A stretch of DNA of 19,951 nucleotides from Candidatus Fermentithermobacillaceae bacterium UBA3907 (GTDB lineage: Bacteria; Bacillota; Sulfobacillia; Fermentithermobacillales; Fermentithermobacillaceae): contig DGFF01000042.1 in the NCBI GenBank assembly GCA_002391545.1, forward strand, positions 1 through 19,951. The letters are read 5' to 3'. This document shows, piece by piece, positions 1-8,900 of this stretch; within the stretch, counting starts at the first letter, position 1; each line of letters begins with the position of its first letter. A model generated the notes under the pieces. The model had not been told where the DNA came from and ran no database searches. It worked only from the letters and a program-made list of their open reading frames with translations. The position numbers and the translations under genes are program-made.

Positions 1-162
1 ATGTAAAGGGAACTGAAACGTAAGTAAGGACTCTACATTAGTCAGCAACTCAGGTTGCAGCGAGGATCTCGATGTAAAGGGAACTGAAACAAGAAATTTA
101 TCTATTCTGTAAGGAATGTTATCCAGTTGCAGCGAGGATCCCGATGTAAAGGGAACTGAAAC
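1..162 (+). CRISPR. Trailing end of a CRISPR array (1 partial and 2 full repeats)
   Basis: Two full 37-nt repeats lie at 54-90 and 126-162, and the last 19 nt of a third at 1-19. They begin GTTGCAGCGAGGATC and end GGGAACTGAAAC. Spacers are 34 nt (20-53) and 35 nt (91-125) and unrelated to each other. The full repeats differ only at repeat position 16 (T at 69, C at 141). Within the repeat, CGAG (61-64) and CTCG (68-71) can form a short hairpin. A GAAAC 3' end is common in type I and III repeats, which by convention puts the leader to the left, so this is the old, leader-distal end. The type cannot be settled because no cas gene is in the window. Confidence 0.93.
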
Positions 163-378
163 ATGCTTCCCGTTTCATTTGACCTACCTCGTCCAAAGTT
201 GCACGGAGCAGCCCTCTACAAAATCACTTGGTCAAGGCGTATATTGCCTCATTGAATTAATATGGTTATTTTGACCACATAGCCTACCGAGACCGCCCAA
301 CGCAAATATTGGTATTTCACCGAAGTTTCGGGCCCCCTAGTATATATAATATGTGTAGGACTTTGTAGCATAGGAGGT
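163..378. other. Array-to-gene spacer with no recognised gene
   Basis: No open frame with a ribosome binding site is seen between the last repeat and the VOC gene. A TATAAT at 345-350 is a possible -10 element for that gene, but I find no good -35 at the right distance. A small inverted repeat CGAA-GT-TTCG lies at 321-330. Confidence 0.4.
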
Positions 379-384
379 ATGAGC

Positions 385-738
385 ATGTGGGATTCTTTGA
401 TAGCCTTTTACGGCACTAAAGATTTAGAGCAAACCCATAAATTCTACGTAGATGCCTTAGGTCTAAATCTTTATCAAGACCAGGGAACTTGCAGGATTTA
501 CCAAGTTACCGAAGGCGGTCTAATAGGCTTCTGCCAGCATCTAGATATTGCCATCTCAGGTAGAAGCCCAATCATTACACTAGTTACTGACCATGTAGAT
601 GAAATGTACGAAAAACTTATCCAATTAGGGTACAAACCCAATGAGCCGCCTAAGGTGAACCAACAGTTCGGTATATATCACTTCTTCATAACTGATCCTA
701 ACGGGTACAATGTAGAAATCCAAAAATTCTTGAGTTGA
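385..738 (+). CDS. VOC-family (glyoxalase/bleomycin resistance fold) protein
   Basis: A 117-residue protein of the size of a two-motif vicinal-oxygen-chelate protein. Seen: the first beta-alpha unit with FYVDALGLNLY (residues 20-30), a second unit with VDEMYEKLIQLGYKP, and the family's closing DPNGYNVEIQ (104-113). E111 is at the usual metal-ligand position and H99 may be another ligand; the usual early His/Gln ligand is not obvious. VOC proteins include isomerases, dioxygenases and resistance-binding proteins, so no substrate can be named. The ATG at 379 is only 1 nt from AGGAGG (372-377); the ATG at 385 has 7-nt spacing and is preferred. The gene stands alone and ends at a hairpin shared with the convergent amidohydrolase. 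Confidence 0.85.
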   Translation: MWDSLIAFYGTKDLEQTHKFYVDALGLNLYQDQGTCRIYQVTEGGLIGFCQHLDIAISGRSPIITLVTDHVDEMYEKLIQLGYKPNEPPKVNQQFGIYHFFITDPNGYNVEIQKFLS

Positions 739-744
739 TTATTG

Positions 745-790
745 AAAAAGAGGCAAGCCCCATGTTTCAACATAAGGTCTTTGCCTCTTC
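745..790 (-). terminator. Rho-independent terminator of the amidohydrolase gene, possibly bidirectional
   Basis: AAGAGGCAA (748-756) pairs with TTGCCTCTT (781-789). The 24-nt loop holds a second small pair, ATGTT (762-766) with AACAT (769-773). Read on the minus strand, the stem is followed by a TTTTTC tract. On the plus strand the tail is only weakly T-rich, so it fits the minus-strand gene best while also separating the convergent VOC gene. Confidence 0.7.
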
Positions 791-813
791 ATTTCCACAT
801 TTATTTTCCGAGC

Positions 814-2469
814 CTACGTTAACTTCCACTCATTTGGCGCATCATCGGCTACGTAGACAAACTGTCCACCTATGATGGTGGCAAGAGCCTTGGTTTCTAG
901 CAGCTCCTCAGGGTCTATCTCAAAAATATCCCGATCCAAGACGGCCATATCAGCATATTTCCCTTCAGCCAAGCCACCACATTCTTTATCCCTGTACGCC
1001 AAATATGCTCCCCCTTGGGTGAAGCATTGCACTGCTTCCTTCGCTGTAAGCGCTTCATCTTTGCCGAAATCCAGTCCGCCCATGGTCTTTCTGGCAACTG
1101 CACCATACAAAGTCACAAACGGATTATATGGTCCTGACGGAACATCTGTGTTGATAGCTACCTTAATACCCTGGTTCAAGTACGTTTTGGCGGGTTTGAA
1201 ATGGAAAAACTTTTCCTCCGGAATAGCTTGTGGATAAACGTCTCCTTCAACGTATATAAACCCTGGCTGGAGAGATATGCCGATATCATAATCAGACATA
1301 ACTTTAAGCGCATATGGAGTGGGCAAATAGCCGTGGATTATATGGTGTCTGTGATAGGGAAGAGGGTTTCGTTTGGAAATAGCATCGACCATGTGAGCTA
1401 AACAAATATCCTGGGCTAGGTCTCCGCAACAGTGTACGCCTACTCCCCAGCCCAAAAGGTGAGCGTTAGAGATGTAGTCTCCCAACTGATTTAAATCTAC
1501 CCTTGCAGGTATAGTAGATCTGGTTCCATCTACAAACGGTTCATGCATCATGGCTGTCTTAGTACCTAAGCCTCCATCGATAGCCATTTTCAAGTTACCC
1601 AATCGGAACCACGAATCCCCGAAGCCAGGCTGAAGGCCAGCTTCAACTATAGGGTTTACCAGATATTCTCCTTGTATGACTGATTTGCCGTGCCAAGTAG
1701 GCATGGCGCTTACTCGCATAGGAAGTTTCTTTTGCACCCACAAACTAGCATATGCCCGCATAACATCCCCTGCAATTCCTGGATCCAAAATAGACGTTAC
1801 ACCATACCTTAAAAGCTCGTTCAATACTAAAAGGATGCGCCTTTCCAAAATTTCCTGACTCGGTTCAGTTTCATGTGCGCGAATCACTTGTGTAATAAGT
1901 CCCTGGGCCGCTTCCCTTATTATGCCAGTGGGCTCTTGGTGTTCATCTAGTTCCACCCTGCCCGCTGTAGGCACAAATCCTCTACCGATCCCTGCTGCCT
2001 CAAGAGCTTTGGAGTTAACTGAAGACAGACCGAACAAACGGGATAAGCACACTGGGTTGTCAGGAGCTGCCTCGTCGAGGTCATATCGGTTTATCATCCG
2101 TTTTTCTTCGAACTGGCTTTCTATCCAACCTGCTCCTGTTATCCATTCTCCCTTCTCCTTTTCCTGAGCCTTGCGAGCCACTGCTTCTTTTACTTCTTCT
2201 ATAGATTTCAAACCGAAACAGTTAACGCCTTCCAGCAGGTCGCAAGCGGCAAGAACGTGATTATGAGAGTCGACGAAGCCAGGGATAACTCTCTTACCCT
2301 TTAGGTCTACTATTTGGACCGAGGAGGTTTTAGGATCCCCTATCATCTGCAAAATTAAAGACGTGGGGCCCGTAATAGATACTTTATTTCCTTCGACTAA
2401 GATAGCTTCTACCTCCTCAAGGCCAGTAAATATTCTTCCATTTATAAACGCAGTTTTATCTTTACTCAC
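814..2469 (-). CDS. YtcJ-like metal-dependent amidohydrolase
   Basis: A 551-residue enzyme of the Amidohydro_3/YtcJ group of TIM-barrel metallohydrolases. The N-terminal beta sandwich ends in VIPGFVDSHNHV (61-72), whose H69 and H71 are the metal-binding HxH pair. Further along are the barrel segments GVGVHCCGDLAQD and HHIIHGYL, and NTDVP, whose Asp is the expected catalytic metal ligand. The C-terminus has the usual GKYADMAVLD strand of the composite domain. No signal peptide is seen, so it is probably cytoplasmic. Family members hydrolyse amide or cyclic-amide bonds; the substrate cannot be read here. The start is GTG at 2469, supported by GGAGGTGA on the minus strand with 7-nt spacing after GGAGG. 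It is transcribed alone, divergent from the WYL operon. Confidence 0.88.
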   Translation of the reverse strand: MSKDKTAFINGRIFTGLEEVEAILVEGNKVSITGPTSLILQMIGDPKTSSVQIVDLKGKRVIPGFVDSHNHVLAACDLLEGVNCFGLKSIEEVKEAVARKAQEKEKGEWITGAGWIESQFEEKRMINRYDLDEAAPDNPVCLSRLFGLSSVNSKALEAAGIGRGFVPTAGRVELDEHQEPTGIIREAAQGLITQVIRAHETEPSQEILERRILLVLNELLRYGVTSILDPGIAGDVMRAYASLWVQKKLPMRVSAMPTWHGKSVIQGEYLVNPIVEAGLQPGFGDSWFRLGNLKMAIDGGLGTKTAMMHEPFVDGTRSTIPARVDLNQLGDYISNAHLLGWGVGVHCCGDLAQDICLAHMVDAISKRNPLPYHRHHIIHGYLPTPYALKVMSDYDIGISLQPGFIYVEGDVYPQAIPEEKFFHFKPAKTYLNQGIKVAINTDVPSGPYNPFVTLYGAVARKTMGGLDFGKDEALTAKEAVQCFTQGGAYLAYRDKECGGLAEGKYADMAVLDRDIFEIDPEELLETKALATIIGGQFVYVADDAPNEWKLT

Positions 2470-2663
2470 AATATCACCTCCATAGAAATCTTCTTTCTGG
2501 TGGCTGAGTTTTCCTTTTCACTGCATTGGACTTCATCTTTTTAGCAGGGAAAAGTGGGCTTAACGTAGTAAATACTATGTGGAGTTAAACTGATCGAGAT
2601 GCTGCATTTTGCACCTACTAAGCGACGGAGCTCCGAACTAGCTTATAAGGGAGCCTGAAAACC
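2470..2663. other. Divergent intergenic region between the amidohydrolase and WYL genes
   Basis: A 194-nt gap from which transcription must leave in both directions. It holds the amidohydrolase ribosome binding site (2477-2481) and an 18-bp palindrome at 2563-2580. I could not identify a convincing -35/-10 pair on either strand. Confidence 0.5.
2563..2580. promoter_or_regulatory. Candidate operator: 18-bp palindrome
   Basis: ACGTAGTA-AA-TACTATGT has two 8-nt arms that match at 7 of 8 positions around a central AA. It lies 83 nt upstream of the WYL regulator gene and 93 nt upstream of the amidohydrolase start. Looser TTAAC (2560-2564) and GTTAA (2584-2588) elements flank it. Arm length and symmetry suit a dimeric repressor or activator site; the protein that binds is unknown. 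Confidence 0.5.
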
Positions 2664-3791
2664 ATGAGTAAACCCGAACCTTCGCGGCCCAAAACAAAGA
2701 GTTACGAGAATATGGGTGTTGAAGCAAATGCCGAGGCGTTAAAACGTGGCAAAGAAGGGATACGCTTAGAGAAAAAGGAAGGGGCGGCTAGGCAAACCCC
2801 AGGCGTGAACATCACAGGGTTTTGGCGGTTGTACGAAATAGATAAGCTCATAGCAGGTGGATATTACCCCAATTGCGTCTATCTGGCTGAGCATTTAGAA
2901 GTCCACAAGAGGACTGTGGAACGGGATATTGAGAGGCTACGGGATCAATTCCGGGCTCCAATAGAGTATGACCCCAAACGCAAAGGATACTATTATTCAG
3001 CCCCTTTTTCGCTTCCTGCAATGAAACTTCAAGAAGGAGAGGCAATAGCTATTTTCTTAGGGCAGAAGCTTTTGGCTCAATGTAAGGGGACTTCGCTGGA
3101 AGATTCGTTGAAGAAAGCCATGCTTAAGATAAGGTTGCTTTTGCCTGATGAAATCGAAGTAGACCTTGAACGTGCCTTGGAAGCAGTTTCCTTTCACGTG
3201 GATCCCTTGCGCGGTGATGAAATTAAAGTAGCTCAGACGTACCAAGTTATAGCCGAAGCCATGGGAAAGGGTAGAACTGTGCAAATCGATTACTACACTG
3301 CAAGCCGGGATGATCACACTCGAAGAAAGATTGACCCTTACCACTTAAGGCTTTCAGAAGGTTCATGGTATTGCATAGGATTTTGCCACGAAAGGAAAGA
3401 GGAACGGATTTTCGCGTTGGACAGAATCAAGTCCATCAGAATCACTGATGAAACCTACCAAATCCCTTCTAGTTTTTCTGTAGAAGAATATTTTGGTGAT
3501 AGTCTGACTCTAGAACGAGGCGAACCACAAAAAGTGGTGATTGAATTCGATAAAACCCAGGTACCTTACGTAAGAGACAAGGTATGGCATTCGAGTCAGT
3601 CTTTAGAAGATTTGCCTGATGGAGGGCTAAGGTTAAGCCTCATTACTGGAAGTTTGGGGGAGGTCAAGAGATGGGTTATGAGTCTGGGCCAACATGCTGT
3701 GCTTATAGAACCCCAATTCTTGAGAGATGAAATAAGAGAGGAACTGGAAAGGGCTCAGGCAAACTACAGCGTCGCTGACCAAAACGAGTAA
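2664..3791 (+). CDS. WYL-domain transcriptional regulator (HTH-WYL-WCX)
   Basis: A 375-residue regulator. A charged N-terminal tail (1-48) precedes a winged HTH at about 53-112, with YLAEHLEVHKRTVERDIERL as recognition region and a wing ending GYYYS. The WYL domain follows at about 200-262, with SWYCIGF (234-240) at the signature, where Leu is replaced by Cys, and ALDRIKSI (251-258). A C-terminal WCX-like domain spans about 285-360. WYL domains bind ligands; in PafBC and DriD they respond to DNA damage or single-stranded DNA, and others regulate CRISPR loci. AAGGGAG (2647-2653) lies 10 nt before the ATG. An internal ATG at residue 17 is possible, because the tail is longer than the family usually has. 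It heads the operon with SDR, sbcD and sbcC. Confidence 0.87.
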   Translation: MSKPEPSRPKTKSYENMGVEANAEALKRGKEGIRLEKKEGAARQTPGVNITGFWRLYEIDKLIAGGYYPNCVYLAEHLEVHKRTVERDIERLRDQFRAPIEYDPKRKGYYYSAPFSLPAMKLQEGEAIAIFLGQKLLAQCKGTSLEDSLKKAMLKIRLLLPDEIEVDLERALEAVSFHVDPLRGDEIKVAQTYQVIAEAMGKGRTVQIDYYTASRDDHTRRKIDPYHLRLSEGSWYCIGFCHERKEERIFALDRIKSIRITDETYQIPSSFSVEEYFGDSLTLERGEPQKVVIEFDKTQVPYVRDKVWHSSQSLEDLPDGGLRLSLITGSLGEVKRWVMSLGQHAVLIEPQFLRDEIREELERAQANYSVADQNE

Positions 3792-3823
3792 TTATGGCGT
3801 ATACAACAAGGAGGCAAAAAGAG

Positions 3824-4600
3824 ATGGATTTAGAAAAGGACTCAAAAAAGGTAGCAGTAATCACCGGTGCTAGCAGCGGGATCGGTAAGGCGTGTGCCTT
3901 TCGATTCGCAGATGAAGGGTACTCAGTTGCCCTTGTCGCAAGGCGTTCAGAGGAGCTTTCTGCAGTAGCTCGGGAAATCGAAGCCAAAGGCGGCAAGGCA
4001 TCTGTATTCCCAGGAGATTTGACCGATGAAAAACAGATTGAAGATATTGTAAATAATATAGTTACCACGTTAGGCGGTATAGATGTTTTGGTGAATGCGG
4101 CAGGCGTGATTGCCAATGGGACTATAGAAAATACAAGCATTGAAGATTGGGACCGCCTCATGAACATCAATCTGAGAGCCCCCTTTTACATGTTACGATG
4201 CGCAGCTCCCCATCTCATAGCTGGCAAGGGGAGCGTGGTCAATGTTTCTAGCGTAAATGGGCAGAGAGCTTTCCCCAATGTTTTGGCGTACTGCGTTAGC
4301 AAAGCAGGCGTAGACCACCTTACCAGATGTGCTGCATTAGAACTTGCAGGTCAGGGAGTAAGGGTAAACGCAGTTAACCCTGGAGTGGTCCGTACCAACC
4401 TTCACCTAAACAGTGGCATGACCGACGAGGAATATCGTCAGTTTTTGGAGAGAAGCGTAACAACCCATCCTTTGGGGCGGGTAGGTGAGCCTGAAGAAAT
4501 TGCAGAACTGATTTTCTTTTTGGCGTCTGATAAAGCAAGCTGGATCACAGGCGAAACAATACTAATTGATGGGGGACGGGGCCAGACTTGTGCGAGGTAG
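3824..4600 (+). CDS. Short-chain dehydrogenase/reductase (FabG-like)
   Basis: A 258-residue classical SDR oxidoreductase. Seen: the nucleotide-binding TGASSGIG (14-21), NAAG (91-94), and the catalytic set N116, S143, Y156 and K160 (YCVSK), followed by the PG motif in NPGVVRT and the closing ITGETILIDGG. Two arginines after the second strand (R40, R41) suggest NADP(H). The substrate is not readable; 3-oxoacyl-ACP reductase, gluconate dehydrogenase and other sugar or steroid dehydrogenases share this layout. The open frame reaches back to an ATG at 3794, but AAGGAGG (3808-3814) lies 9 nt before the ATG at 3824, so that start is chosen. It begins 32 nt after the WYL gene and ends 55 nt before sbcD, in line with one transcript. 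Confidence 0.9.
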   Translation: MDLEKDSKKVAVITGASSGIGKACAFRFADEGYSVALVARRSEELSAVAREIEAKGGKASVFPGDLTDEKQIEDIVNNIVTTLGGIDVLVNAAGVIANGTIENTSIEDWDRLMNINLRAPFYMLRCAAPHLIAGKGSVVNVSSVNGQRAFPNVLAYCVSKAGVDHLTRCAALELAGQGVRVNAVNPGVVRTNLHLNSGMTDEEYRQFLERSVTTHPLGRVGEPEEIAELIFFLASDKASWITGETILIDGGRGQTCAR

Positions 4601-4655
4601 GGTAAGGAAGGAACCATAGGTTCAGGGCTGATTTTGTGGCAAGCATATCGGGGGG

Positions 4656-5939
4656 ATGTTTTTGCGCATTTTACATACTGCTGATTGGCATCTGGGCAAA
4701 ACCATTGAGGGGCGCTCTAGGTTAAACGAACAGGAGGAATTTTTGGATACCTTATGCACCATCGCCGAAGAAGAAGGCGTAGATCTGGTGCTGGTTGCTG
4801 GGGACGTGTTCGATAGTGTAAACCCGGGTGCCCAAGCCGAAACCCTTTATTATGACGCTTTGGAGCGACTGGCAGGAAACGGCAAGAGAGCAGTTGTGGT
4901 GTCAGCAGGAAACCATGACAGCCCAGACAGGATCCAAGCAGCCAATCCTTTGGCTGCGAGACTTGGAATTTCACTCATAGGGTATCCTAACGAGCATCTT
5001 CCTTACGGCGTAGGGCCGAATGGAGCAGGCAGAGTGGCTACTGGCCCAGGTTGGATCGAGGTGTTTTGTCCAGGGGCAGGAGAATCTGCTGTAATATGTA
5101 CTCTCGCATACCCGTCTGAATCCAGGCTCAAACAAGTGTTTTCAGAGTCATTAGACGAGGAAGTTCAAAGGGCGGCTTATTCAGATAAAGTAAAAGCGTT
5201 AGTAGATATAGTTAGCGTGGGTTTTCGAAAAGACACAGCAAACCTCATATTAGGTCATTTATATGTTGTAGGCGGAGAAGAGTCAGATTCTGAAAGGCAG
5301 ATCCAGCTAGGCGGAGCTTTTTCTGTAGATCCTAATGTGTTTGGGGTTTCAGCCGATTACGTAGCCCTAGGTCATCTTCACAGGCCTCAAGAAGTGAAAG
5401 CATCCCCTGTTCCTTGCAGATATTCAGGTTCGCCTTTGGCATATAGTTTTTCTGAGGCGAATCAGCAGAAAGAGGTAGTAATAGTCGAGATTGTGCCTGA
5501 AAAAGCAAGGGCGCCGCAGGTTGCACGTGCTTGCCGTATAGAACGTATACCTCTTTCATGTGGTAAACCTTTAAAAAGGTTTAGAGCATCTGGGTTCGAA
5601 CAGGCGTTGCAGTGGTGTAGCGATCCTAGGAACCACAACTTCTGGGTGGACCTTGAAATCAACAGTGATGAACCTTTGGGAACTGCCGATGTGGCTGCGC
5701 TCCGCAAAGAGCACCCATCTATTGTGTCCATACGTTGGACGGGTTGGCGAACATCTTCACATCCTCAAGAAAAGCGGATTTCAGATATGCCCCTGGTTGA
5801 AAGGTTCAAGGTATTCTGTAGACGTCAGTTAGGCCACGATCCAGAGCAGGAGTTAGTTGATCTATTCTTGGAACTGGTGCACCAAGACTTAGACGACTCG
5901 GAAGAAATACCTGCGCCTAGAGGAGGTCTGCAGTCATGA
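4656..5939 (+). CDS. sbcD: Exonuclease subunit SbcD (Mre11-type phosphoesterase)
   Basis: Nuclease subunit of the SbcCD complex, which trims DNA ends and cuts hairpins. It has the calcineurin-like metallophosphoesterase motifs in order: ADWHLGK (D10, H12), VAGDVFDS (D50), SAGNHDS (N86, H87), LGHL (H201) and LGHLHRP (H240, H242). These are the expected two-metal ligands. The 427-residue length is slightly above the usual 390-400, and the C-terminal SbcC-binding region is present. The ATG at 4656 directly follows a run of six G; the TTG two codons later (4662) has 6-nt spacing and gives the typical SbcD beginning MRILHTADWHLG, so the real start may be 4662. The stop overlaps the sbcC start by 4 nt, implying coupled translation. 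Confidence 0.96.
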   Translation: MFLRILHTADWHLGKTIEGRSRLNEQEEFLDTLCTIAEEEGVDLVLVAGDVFDSVNPGAQAETLYYDALERLAGNGKRAVVVSAGNHDSPDRIQAANPLAARLGISLIGYPNEHLPYGVGPNGAGRVATGPGWIEVFCPGAGESAVICTLAYPSESRLKQVFSESLDEEVQRAAYSDKVKALVDIVSVGFRKDTANLILGHLYVVGGEESDSERQIQLGGAFSVDPNVFGVSADYVALGHLHRPQEVKASPVPCRYSGSPLAYSFSEANQQKEVVIVEIVPEKARAPQVARACRIERIPLSCGKPLKRFRASGFEQALQWCSDPRNHNFWVDLEINSDEPLGTADVAALRKEHPSIVSIRWTGWRTSSHPQEKRISDMPLVERFKVFCRRQLGHDPEQELVDLFLELVHQDLDDSEEIPAPRGGLQS

Positions 5940-8900
5940 AACCTATTGTACTGGAATTTAGCGGACTTCACAGTTACAGGGAGCGCCAAATAATTGATTT
6001 CCAAGAACTAGGACGATTTGGACTTTTCGGGATTTTTGGGCCCACTGGCAGTGGCAAGTCTACTATCCTAGACGCTATAACTCTAGCTCTATTCGGAACG
6101 GTAGATCGTGCTCCGCGTAAGACGTACGGGATTATAAACCAGCTGGAATCTGCAGCGGACATTTCGTTCACCTTTGAATTAGGTGGACAGCGCTATACTG
6201 CCCAGAGACGTTATGAACGAAGTAAAGAAGACGTTGAAAACGTAAAAAGCAAATATTCTAGGGTCATAAAGCACAGTAGCAATCAGGGAGCGAAAGACGA
6301 AGTTGTAGCAGAAGGCCTTACCAGTTGCGACGAATATATCAAGGGACTTTTGGGCTTTGGAGCCGGCGATTTTTTGCGGGCTGTGGTGTTACCTCAGGGC
6401 AAGTTTGACCAGTTCTTAAGGCTCAAGCCGTATGAACGGGGAGCAATGTTGGAAAACATTTTTGGGCTAGAAGAATTCGGAGAAGAACTGAGGATAAAGG
6501 TGAGAAACAATCGGGACCTTCATTGTGATAATCTTACCAGAATCGAAGCCGCTCAGTTGGAACTGGGCGATTGTTCCCTAGAAGCTTTGGAAGCCGCTAA
6601 GACCCTAGTAGAAACTTTGAGTGAGAAACTAGAATGTCAAGTCCAGGTTCTAGAAAAGGCCAAGTCCATCTACGAAGAGCAAGTGGAACTAAAAGAACTC
6701 TCAAGGGATCTAAAGGCTGCGATAGACAGGGAAGCAGGCCTTGAAGCTCAAAAAGAACACATAGATCTGCAAACTAAAAGGCTTGAATTTGCCAAGAAAG
6801 CGCTACCTCTTAGAACCCAAATTGAGCAGGTTTCCAAAGTGCAAAAAGAGGTAGCTGAACGTAAAACTGAATTATCTCTTCTTGAGGCAACTCTCAATGA
6901 TGAAGAAAAAAACTACAGGGAAGTAAAAAAGATGCTAGAAGAAGCCCAGGCTCGCAAGGAAGAAAACATGCCTCACCTCCTTCAAAAGAAGTCCCAGTTA
7001 GAAAAAGGGGTTCAAGATAAAAAAGAGTTGGAGGAGGCCAAAAGAGGGGAGAGCCAGAGAAAAGAGTCTCTAGAAGAAGTAGATAAAGATATTAAGAAGA
7101 AAAATGAGACTAAAGAAAACTTGGAAAAACAACTTTGTGATCTATTAGATGAGGAAAAGGTCCTTTTGGAACAAGAAGCGGACCTTTCTCTCGATCCATC
7201 GTGGCGAGAAGATGTTTATGCAGCGTATGATCACTATTTGGACCTCAAAACTGGCGCAGACAGGGTAGAAAATGTTGAGAAAGATTTGATGAAAAAGAAG
7301 AAAACCCTAGATGGGTCTAAACGTGGCGTTCTAGAAGTGTTCAATCAAATATTCGATATATCTGCTTCTAGATATGTCTTTGTGAATGATTGGGAGCTAA
7401 AACCTGAGCACCAGATAGTCATAGATCATCTTCTGACTGAAGGTATGGATGCGGGAAGGTTTCCCCAGGAGTTGCGCACAAGGTCATGCCTGAGCGAGGA
7501 ACATCTTGCTTACTCACTCGATGATAGATTCCTCGACCCGACATCGGTTTTTTTCACTAGGGATGACTTGATAGCCATTTGTGAAAACGAAAAGATGAAA
7601 GCTCAGACTCTTCTTAATAGATGTCGTGCCCAAAAGGAACAGGCGCTAATTCTCGAACAAGCTTCGGTTTTGGCTAGGGAACTAAAAGAAGGCGAGCCTT
7701 GCCCTGTTTGCGGCTCGTTGGACCACCCTGCGCCTTGCGTATCGGAAGATCCTGAAATTATACAAAAGGCACAGGAGGCAGAAAAACTCGCCACAGATTG
7801 CTTAAATGCCATTCAGAACTGGTATGTAGATTTCATCAAAACTATACAGTTATGGGATAACGCAGTAGGGAATCATCAGGAAACAGTGTCTCAATTAGTA
7901 GACGAGTATAATCGGTTTGTGCAGGTGTGCGACGAGTTTTTACGGAAAGCAGAATCAATTTTGGCATCTAGCCCTGTAGAAGAAATATGGGGAAGATTGG
8001 CTCGCGATGGAAAAGAGCGTGCTTATCACCTTTTGAAAGAGACTGAAAGCGCGAGCGTACAGGAAGTTCTTAGACCTTATATGGACGAGGTAAGTGGATT
8101 GAAGCGAGTAATCACGCTGAAAGATAAACAGATGGAGCTCACGAGAAAACAGATTAAGGACGTGCAGGCTCGTATCTTGAAGATTCGGCAAGACATCCAA
8201 GATGTTTCCACGTCCTTAAATGACCTAAGCGTAGGTAGAAGCACCTTGGCCGGTTATCTCGAAGCCTTGAAGTCTCAAATCCAAACCATTGCAGAGGGTA
8301 TAGAAGAGATTTGTGGTGACGAGGATCCTTCAGAATTGCTGAACAAGGTGGAATCGGAAATTGCGGCAATTGAAAAGGATTACCGAAATGCAGTTGAAAA
8401 TGAAAAAGCTGCTCAAGAGAAACTCTCAAATGCTCGTTTGGATCATCACACAGCCAAAGCTGCTCTAGAGCAGCTAGAGGCCAATTTTGATGATCTTTCC
8501 CGATCTTTACTAGGCCAGTTGAAAATGGCAGGGTTTGACAGTCAAGAACAGGCCGCCCAATACATGCTTTCACCTTTGGAGTTGGAAGATTTAGAAAAAG
8601 AGATCAATGATTATAATCAGGAACGTATCGAGGTCCGCAGCAAAATTGAGGATCTAAGAGGTAAAATCGATTCACGAGAGTTTTCTGAAGAGGCATTTAA
8701 CCAGGGAGCAGCCGCCTTAAAAGATGCGCAAGATACAGTGAAACAATTGACGGAGGAGGTGGCAGTGGCAAAGAAAGAGCTGGATAACTTGAAGAAGGCT
8801 CGCCAAAGATGGGAGGAACACGAGGCTCAACGTAAAGAAACAGAAAAAGCCATAGATATAGCAAGTAAGCTTCTTAACCTAGTAAGCGGAAGGCGTTTTG

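Noticed and set aside
3794..3823. Longer start for the SDR gene
   Set aside because: The ATG at 3794 lies 3 nt after the WYL stop without a ribosome binding site, while AAGGAGG clearly serves the ATG at 3824.
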